A DNA stretch of 64,000 bases from Mycolicibacterium sphagni (GTDB lineage Bacteria; Actinomycetota; Actinomycetes; Mycobacteriales; Mycobacteriaceae). The notes under the pieces were generated by a model that saw nothing but the letters and a program-made list of their open reading frames with translations, searched no databases and was not told where the DNA came from. Positions within the stretch are counted from its first letter, which is position 1. Each line of letters starts with the position of its first letter. A program made the translations under genes and the position numbers. Where the stretch lies: assembly GCF_002250655.1 (NCBI RefSeq), contig NZ_NOZR01000015.1, positions 62,001 through 126,000 on the forward strand, written 5' to 3'. Shown piece by piece: positions 59,257-64,000 of the stretch.

Positions 59257-59868
59257 TTACTTCTGGGTGACCTTCTTGGCCGGCGCGGCCTTCTTGGCGG
59301 GAGCCTTCTTGGCGACAGCCTTGGCCGGAGCGGCCTTCTTGGCCGGAGCGGCCTTCTTCGCCGGAGCCTTGGCCGGGGCGGTCTTGGCGGGCAGGTCGAC
59401 ACCGACCAGCTTGGCGGCGCGCTCGCCGACGGCCCGGGTCTGCGAGGACACGTTGCCCAGCGCTTCCTGGGTCAGCTCGACTGCCTGGTCGACGTAGCCC
59501 TCGGCGCGAGCGGCGACGTCCTTGAGCTCGGGCTGGTTGCGCAGCCGCTCGAGGGCGGCCTCGCCGCGCTCGACGAGGCTGTTGTAGGTCGCGGTGGCGG
59601 ACTCGACGTAGCCCTCCGCAGCCTTACGCAGCTCCTCGCTGGACAGTTTGCCGCGCAGTTCCTCGGCACGCTGGGGCAGGTCTTCCTGCAGCTTGGTCAG
59701 CGCCGCACGACGCTCTTCGACGCGGGTGCTGGCCTCGGAACGGGCCTCCTCCGCGCGGTCACGCAGGGTTGCGAGGATCTCGTTGACGGTAGCCAGGGCC
59801 AGATCGGCGGCACCGACAGCAGCGAGCAGCGGGGCCTTCAGGTCCTCGACGTTGGGGTTTTCAGCCAT
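59257..59868 (-). CDS. hbhA: Heparin-binding haemagglutinin
   Basis: The 203-aa protein has a long helical/coiled-coil region (about 5-155) rich in Glu, Arg and Ala. The Lys-Ala-Pro-rich C-terminus (from about 160) holds repeated P-A-K-K-A-A units that bind heparan sulfate and are methylated in M. tuberculosis. It also binds membranes and lipid bodies. AAAGGAG lies 8 bases before the ATG. The 75 bases upstream contain short TTCGATG repeats. It is downstream of the XRE regulator gene on the same strand and possibly co-transcribed with it. Confidence 0.94.
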   Translation of the reverse strand: MAENPNVEDLKAPLLAAVGAADLALATVNEILATLRDRAEEARSEASTRVEERRAALTKLQEDLPQRAEELRGKLSSEELRKAAEGYVESATATYNSLVERGEAALERLRNQPELKDVAARAEGYVDQAVELTQEALGNVSSQTRAVGERAAKLVGVDLPAKTAPAKAPAKKAAPAKKAAPAKAVAKKAPAKKAAPAKKVTQK

Positions 59869-59943
59869 GATGTGGCTCCTTTCGATGTTTCGATGTTCGA
59901 ATTTGTTTGTCAGTGAACGATTTTCGAGATTGCTGGTCTGTTG

Positions 59944-60336
59944 TTAATCAGGCGACAGCTCCTCACGGGCAGCTTCGTTCTGCTGACAGAACGACGTATA
60001 GATGTCGAGCAGAACCTGCTTCTGACGCTCGGTGATGACGGTGTCTCCGATAATCGCGTCGTGCACCTTGCTGGTCTCCCCTGGTTCGAGAATTCCAGCC
60101 CGGATGTAGAGCACCTCGGCGGACAACCGCAGCGCCTTGGCAATCTGGCTCAGCACCTCCGCAGAGGGCTTCCGTAGACCTCGTTCGATCTGACTGAGGT
60201 ACGGGTTGCTGACACCGGCCTTTTCGGCCAGCTGCCGCACCGACACCTGAGCGGCCTCACGCTGCGCCCTGATGAAGCCCCCGATGTCGTGCGCGGCGGT
60301 GGCAACCACAGCCTGAAGATCGCCGTCTTGCGCCAT
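59944..60336 (-). CDS. XRE-family transcriptional regulator (Rv0474-type)
   Basis: The 130-aa protein has an HTH_3 domain at about 18-75 (IRAQREAAQVSVRQLAEKAGVSNPYLSQIERGLRKPSAEVLSQIAKAL), followed by a short C-terminal helix region. The position before hbhA and the palindrome over its own promoter suggest control of itself and hbhA. The start is the ATG at 60336, with GGGAGG 8 bases upstream. Confidence 0.9.
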   Translation of the reverse strand: MAQDGDLQAVVATAAHDIGGFIRAQREAAQVSVRQLAEKAGVSNPYLSQIERGLRKPSAEVLSQIAKALRLSAEVLYIRAGILEPGETSKVHDAIIGDTVITERQKQVLLDIYTSFCQQNEAAREELSPD

Positions 60337-60381
60337 GGATTGACCTCCCGTCGCGTTGGGTATCCGATGCGTACCCTCGTC

Positions 60382-60422
60382 ACACTACGTGGGGGTGCTA
60401 ACTTTTGCAAGCACTTGCTAGC
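60382..60422 (-). promoter_or_regulatory. Promoter with palindromic operator before the XRE regulator gene
   Basis: On the minus strand TTGCAA (60410-60405) and TAGTGT (60387-60382) form -35 and -10 boxes with an exact 17-base spacer. GCAAG-CA-CTTGC (60407-60418), flanked by GCTA (60397-60400) and TAGC (60419-60422), is a palindrome covering the -35 box. An autorepressor binding there would block RNA polymerase. Confidence 0.6.
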
Positions 60423-60440
60423 GCAGGTCAGAGCGCTAAT

Positions 60441-61775
60441 TCAGAATATGAGCTGCGCCACTGTGTAGATGACGAGGCCAGCCAGAGCGCCCACCACGGT
60501 GCCGTTGATCCGGATGAATTGCAGATCGCGGCCGACGTGCAACTCGATCCGTCGACTGGCTTCTTCGGCGTCCCAGCGCTCGATGGTGTCGGTGATGATC
60601 GTGGTGATCTCGGCCCCATACTGGGCCACCAGATGCTGCGCACCGCGCACGATCCAGTTATCCACTTTGTCGCGCAACTCGGCGTCGTCGCGCAGCGACT
60701 CGCCAATACGCACGATCGAATCAGTGATGCGAGTGCGCAGCGCGCTCGACGGATCGTCGACACCGTCAAGCACCAAGCGCTTCAACGTTTTCCACGCAGT
60801 CTCGGCCGCACGGGTGACCTCGTCGCGCGCCATCAGCTGTTCCTTGACCGCCTCCGCACGGGCGATCGTGGCCTGGTCGTTCTGCAGATCGTTGGCGAAT
60901 TCGAACAGAAACCGCGTAGCCGATTGGCGCAGTTCATGATTCGGGTCGCGGCGAACCTTATCGGTGAAGTCCATCAGCTCGCGGTGGATCCGGTCGCCCA
61001 CCAACTGGTCGACGAACCGCGGTGACCACGTGGGCGAGTCGCGCGTGACGACACGTTCGATCGTGTCTCCCGCGTTGAGCGCCCACTGGAACGCCCGGTC
61101 GCACAGTAGCTGGATCAGGGCTTCCTGGCGGTTCTCGGCCAGCAGCTGCGCCAGCACCCGGCCCACCGGCGGCCCCCATTGCGGCTCGGCCAGCCGTTTG
61201 ACGATGGTGCGGTCGATCACCTGTTGGATGTCATCGTCGTTGAGCAGTTCCACGACGACGCGCAGCACGGTGCCGGCCTCGCTTGCCACGCGCGCGGCGT
61301 GTGACGGCTCCGACAGCCATTTGCCCAACCGACCGGCCACCTCGGCGTCGCGCAGCTTGGTCTCCACCACCTCCGGCGACAGGAAGTTCTCCCGCACGAA
61401 GGAGCCCAGCCCCTCGCCTAGCTGATCCTTCTTGCGCTTGATGATCGCCGTATGCGGGATCTTGAGTCCCAACGGGTGACGGAAAAGCGCGGTGACAGCG
61501 AACCAGTCGGCCAGCGCGCCGACCATGCCGGCCTCGGCGGCCGCCCCCACGTAGCCGATCCACGCGGGCCCACCCTGGGCCTGGCCCCACCGGCAGACCA
61601 AGAAAATCACCGTGGCGCCGATCAGGAAGCTCAGCGCGACGCCCTTCATCCGGCGGAGCCCGCGGCGTCGTTGCGCGTCCGCCTCCGGGTCGGCCCCGGC
61701 AAACGACTCCGCGATCGACGTACCCGCGCGGGCTACCTCCGAGGGCAACGCCGGGAGGCGATGTTTGGCTGCCAC
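60441..61775 (-). CDS. DUF445 membrane protein (Rv0473-type)
   Basis: The 444-aa product belongs to DUF445 (YjiN-like). It has two helices near the N-terminus (about 45-62 and 70-95), then a long helical soluble region containing ADWFAVTALFRHPLGLKIPHTAIIKRKKD and paired repeats, and a final C-terminal membrane helix (about 423-440). Function is unknown. The start is a GTG at 61775. It lies 104 bases upstream of the XRE promoter region on the same strand. Confidence 0.87.
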   Translation of the reverse strand: MAAKHRLPALPSEVARAGTSIAESFAGADPEADAQRRRGLRRMKGVALSFLIGATVIFLVCRWGQAQGGPAWIGYVGAAAEAGMVGALADWFAVTALFRHPLGLKIPHTAIIKRKKDQLGEGLGSFVRENFLSPEVVETKLRDAEVAGRLGKWLSEPSHAARVASEAGTVLRVVVELLNDDDIQQVIDRTIVKRLAEPQWGPPVGRVLAQLLAENRQEALIQLLCDRAFQWALNAGDTIERVVTRDSPTWSPRFVDQLVGDRIHRELMDFTDKVRRDPNHELRQSATRFLFEFANDLQNDQATIARAEAVKEQLMARDEVTRAAETAWKTLKRLVLDGVDDPSSALRTRITDSIVRIGESLRDDAELRDKVDNWIVRGAQHLVAQYGAEITTIITDTIERWDAEEASRRIELHVGRDLQFIRINGTVVGALAGLVIYTVAQLIF

Positions 61776-61835
61776 ACCACCATCATCCGCTATCCGGCGA
61801 GCCAGTTAATGTGACCCTGCCGTTCCAACTGACCG

Positions 61836-61841
61836 TAGAAT
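61836..61841 (+). promoter_or_regulatory. Predicted -10 box of the TetR gene
   Basis: TAGAAT fits TANNNT. A transcript beginning about 7 bases later would start near 61848. That excludes the earlier frame-open start at 61811 and supports translation from GTG at 61874. Confidence 0.4.
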
Positions 61842-61873
61842 CGTTGAGAACGAGGGGAACGGACTTCGCGATA

Positions 61874-62575
61874 GTGGCACAGCAGACAAACCATGGGACC
61901 GCCAAAACCGATGGTCGCAAGCGACGCTGGCATCAGCACAAGGTGGAACGCCGCACCGAATTGGTCGACGGCGCGCTCGAAGCGGTGCGGCAGCGTGGCC
62001 ACGACGTCAGCATGGACGATATAGCTGCAGAAATCGGCGTGTCCAAGACGGTGCTCTACCGCTACTTCATCGACAAGAACGATATGACCACCGCGGTCAT
62101 GATGCGCTTCGCCCAGACCACCCTGATCCCCAATATGGCCGCCGCGTTGTCGTCGAATATGGACGGTTTCGACCTCACCCGCGAGATCATCCGGGTCTAC
62201 GTGGACACCGTCGCCAACGAGCCAGAACCGTACCGATTCGTGATGGCAAACAGTTCGGCCAGCAAAAACAAAGTCATCGCCGACTCGGAGCAAATCATCG
62301 CCAGGATGCTCGCGGTGGTGCTGCGCAGGCGCATGCAGCGCGCCGGAATGGATACCGGCGGCGTCGAGCCCTGGGCCTACCTGATCGTCGGTGGTGTGCA
62401 GCTGGCGACGCACTCGTGGATGTCGAATCCGCGGATGACCAGTGCCGAGCTGATCGACTACCTGACGATGCTGTGCTGGAACGCGCTGTGCGGCATCGTC
62501 GAGGCCGGCGGATCGCTGGCCATGTTCAGTGCCCGGCCGCACCCGTCTCCGGTGCTGCCGCCCCACCTCACTTGA
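61874..62575 (+). CDS. TetR/AcrR-family transcriptional regulator (Rv0472c-position)
   Basis: The 233-aa product has a basic N-terminus, then a TetR DNA-binding domain at about 25-75 with ELVDGALEAVRQRGHDVSMDDIAAEIGVSKTV then L-Y-R-Y-F. A long helical ligand domain follows. The start is taken as the GTG at 61874 (V-A-Q-Q-T-N-H-G) because a -10 box lies between it and the GTG at 61811. It is divergent from the DUF445 gene and overlaps the convergent metallopeptidase-like gene by 8 bases. Ligand and targets are unknown. Confidence 0.85.
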   Translation: MAQQTNHGTAKTDGRKRRWHQHKVERRTELVDGALEAVRQRGHDVSMDDIAAEIGVSKTVLYRYFIDKNDMTTAVMMRFAQTTLIPNMAAALSSNMDGFDLTREIIRVYVDTVANEPEPYRFVMANSSASKNKVIADSEQIIARMLAVVLRRRMQRAGMDTGGVEPWAYLIVGGVQLATHSWMSNPRMTSAELIDYLTMLCWNALCGIVEAGGSLAMFSARPHPSPVLPPHLT

Positions 62576-63488
62576 GATACGGGCCGAGCAAGGTATCCCA
62601 AGAGCTGCTCAGCTTCTTGTATTCGTCCTCGCAACCGTCGGCCCGGTCCTGCGGCAGCGAGCCACTGCTGACCAGGTCGGCGTTGCCGGTGGGATCGGCG
62701 CCGTAGACCCAGCATTCGAGGTTGTACATGCGCGCCAGGTCCAGCGAGTGGACGTCGGAGAGCTGACCCTCGTCGATCTCACCGCCCTTCTGGTCGCTGT
62801 ATCCCTTGAACTCGCGAGCGAAGTCCTTTACCGCTTGGACCGAGGCCGGATCGATCTTCCCGTCGGGACCGGGAGTCAGCAGAATGTAGGCGGCGAGCTG
62901 GTCGGCGACGTCCTCTTCCTTGCCGGTCACCGGCAAGTTGTAGAGGTCGATCACCATGTGGCCGGTCTCGTGGTAGAAGGTCGCGATTTCCGAGTTGATC
63001 GCCGACTCCCTGGGGTCGGCGTCACCGGCCTTCGTGTAGATATTCAGCGCGTCGGCAGCGTCCTCGTAGCAGATGGTGACCGACTTGTCGGCAGGGCTCC
63101 AATAGGCGTTCGCCGACCCGCATTCCTTGCCGATCAACGGGATGTCATGCGGCAACTTCAACGAATCGGTTATGCCGTCGGCGAGATCTTCGAGCAGGTG
63201 GTCGTTCTTCATGATGTCGCGGCCGGTGATCGCTTCGGGCGAGGTGGCATCCTCGTAGGTCGCGATCATCTTGCCCGGCCAGTCCTTGTCGTCGGGCGAC
63301 ACGTCGGGCACCCCGTTGGCGTTGGCATCGGGTTGTCCCGATGATGGCGCCTGGGCCGTCGAGGCGGCCACCGCGGATTCCGATGACGGCTTCGATGTGG
63401 TGTCGTGCCCACAACCAACGGCGACAAGCGATAGCGCTACACCGATCAACCAGGTTCGCCCGCGCACCAATCCCCCAAACTCGTTCAT
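62568..63488 (-). CDS. DUF4344 zinc-metallopeptidase-like lipoprotein
   Basis: The 306-aa product has a signal ending in A-V-G-C (Cys26), so it may be lipidated. Residues about 55-66 carry an Asp/Asn-rich D-A-N-A-N-G-V-P-D segment like calcium-binding thrombospondin type 3 repeats. The zinc motif H173-E174-T-G-H177 and the later Glu-rich EEDVADQLAAYILL match DUF4344 (putative metallopeptidase). Four other cysteines may form disulfides outside the cell. No partner gene is evident. The gene is absent from this place in M. tuberculosis. Confidence 0.8.
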   Translation of the reverse strand: MNEFGGLVRGRTWLIGVALSLVAVGCGHDTTSKPSSESAVAASTAQAPSSGQPDANANGVPDVSPDDKDWPGKMIATYEDATSPEAITGRDIMKNDHLLEDLADGITDSLKLPHDIPLIGKECGSANAYWSPADKSVTICYEDAADALNIYTKAGDADPRESAINSEIATFYHETGHMVIDLYNLPVTGKEEDVADQLAAYILLTPGPDGKIDPASVQAVKDFAREFKGYSDQKGGEIDEGQLSDVHSLDLARMYNLECWVYGADPTGNADLVSSGSLPQDRADGCEDEYKKLSSSWDTLLGPYLK

Positions 63489-63775
63489 TCAACGCGCGAT
63501 GATGTTAACTGGAGCGGAGGCAGGGCGCGCGATGATCGAGCCAATCGGCCGCGCAACGTTGTGGTACAGGCGCATACCAGTTTTCGGTGAGTACGCGTAT
63601 CTGTCTCACTGCCAACAATGCTTCGGGTTGATAGCGTTCACCCGACGATTTCGACGCGACCCGTTACGTTGGTGAGCGACATGCCAATTCGCAAGTGGAT
63701 CAGCATTTGCCTGAACAAGGCAAGCCGCCCACCCCATTGCTCGGAAGCAAACCATGAATGGAGAGTGCCCCAACC

Positions 63776-64000
63776 ATGTATGAAGAGCATTCAGGTTCGT
63801 ATGGGGAGGGTTTCGATCGCATGGACATGGCTTCGCAGTCCCGCACGCCGATGGCGGAGGAGGCAAAGGTGGGAGCCCGCAGTCTCACATATCGCAAGCC
63901 GGTCGGGGTTGTCGCCGCGGTAGCCGTGTCATTCTCCGCGTTGTTTGCTGGCGCCCCCGTTGCGCTTGCCGATCCGTACGACGGCGACGACGGTGGCGGC
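63776..64000 (+). CDS. Secreted protein, N-terminal fragment (cut by window end)
   Basis: The frame from ATG 63776 (M-Y-E-E-H-S-G-S-Y-G) runs open to the window end for 75 codons. Residues about 42-65 (R-K-P-V-G-V-V-A-A-V-A-V-S-F-S-A-L-F-A-G-) form a signal peptide with a cleavage site after VALA (D-P-Y-D-G-D-D-G follows). The n-region is unusually long, so a start at a later Met (63821, 63827 or 63851) is possible. The mature part begins Asp/Gly-rich; its function cannot be told. The 287 bases upstream show no other gene; a 9-codon frame MNGECPNHV begins at 63754 and overlaps the start. Confidence 0.55.
   Translation, partial: MYEEHSGSYGEGFDRMDMASQSRTPMAEEAKVGARSLTYRKPVGVVAAVAVSFSALFAGAPVALADPYDGDDGGG

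Overview
The window is chromosomal DNA from a high-GC actinobacterium of the genus Mycobacterium in the broad sense. The evidence is the gene set: mshA (mycothiol), an HbhA-type lysine-rich adhesin, SenX3-RegX3, deazaflavin (F420)-type nitroreductase-family proteins, an LprQ-type L,D-transpeptidase and an LmeA-like DUF2993 protein. Read right to left, the backbone follows the M. tuberculosis H37Rv order from about Rv0472c to Rv0536, so the window is inverted relative to H37Rv. It is not M. tuberculosis. cmaA2 and mmpS2/mmpL2 are missing from their usual places, no PE/PPE genes are present, and there are several insertions.

Layout. 1-5.5 kb: a DinB-like metal-binding protein, a nitronate monooxygenase-like flavoprotein, an epimerase overlapping the methylthioadenosine phosphorylase, a MarR regulator and a mycobacterial secreted protein. 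An AT-rich gene-free stretch of nearly 600 bases follows. 6-14.7 kb: menA (menaquinone), a DUF4229 protein, a 53-aa membrane peptide, a MinD-like ATPase, then an overlapping run hemL - phosphatase - TlpA-like thioredoxin - ccdA - resB - ccsB that makes haem precursor and assembles c-type cytochromes. 14.7-26.1 kb is the variable segment between hemL and hemB. It holds a frameshifted nitroreductase, an ECF sigma factor / membrane Rieske protein pair divergent from a cupredoxin / Tat metallophosphoesterase pair, a TetR/DUF2236 pair, a copper ATPase with a CsoR-like operator, a GPP34 protein, an amidohydrolase and small membrane proteins. 26.1-31.5 kb: hemA-hemC-hemD-hemB, continuing into membrane proteins.

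31.6-41.8 kb: a glutaredoxin-like protein, SerB1, a MaoC-like protein, an acyltransferase, an SDR protein lacking its catalytic pair, a 33-aa ribosomal-type peptide, an excisionase-type DNA-binding protein, proC, a thioesterase, a TIM-barrel protein, Rv0497- and Ppx-type proteins, and a cysteine-rich protein. 42-53 kb: a WcaJ-type sugar-phosphate transferase not found at this place in H37Rv, regX3-senX3, gpm1, a YbjN protein overlapping mshA, a ROK regulator, an SDR, the L,D-transpeptidase lipoprotein and a secreted protein. 53-64 kb: murB, an operon of two DUF2505 proteins, a methyltransferase, a nitrilase-family hydrolase and a DUF2993 protein, then deoC, DUF2599, DUF2516, hbhA, an XRE regulator with a readable promoter, a DUF445 protein, a TetR regulator, a zinc-metallopeptidase-like lipoprotein, and the start of a secreted protein cut by the window edge.

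The most unusual part is 16.0-19.05 kb. A sigma factor is coupled to a Rieske iron-sulfur protein whose N-terminus looks like an anti-sigma domain. The pair lies opposite a copper lipoprotein, and one GTAACC-based motif precedes three transcription units. This suggests a redox- or copper-responsive envelope regulon. No rRNA, tRNA, CRISPR array, insertion sequence or prophage was seen.
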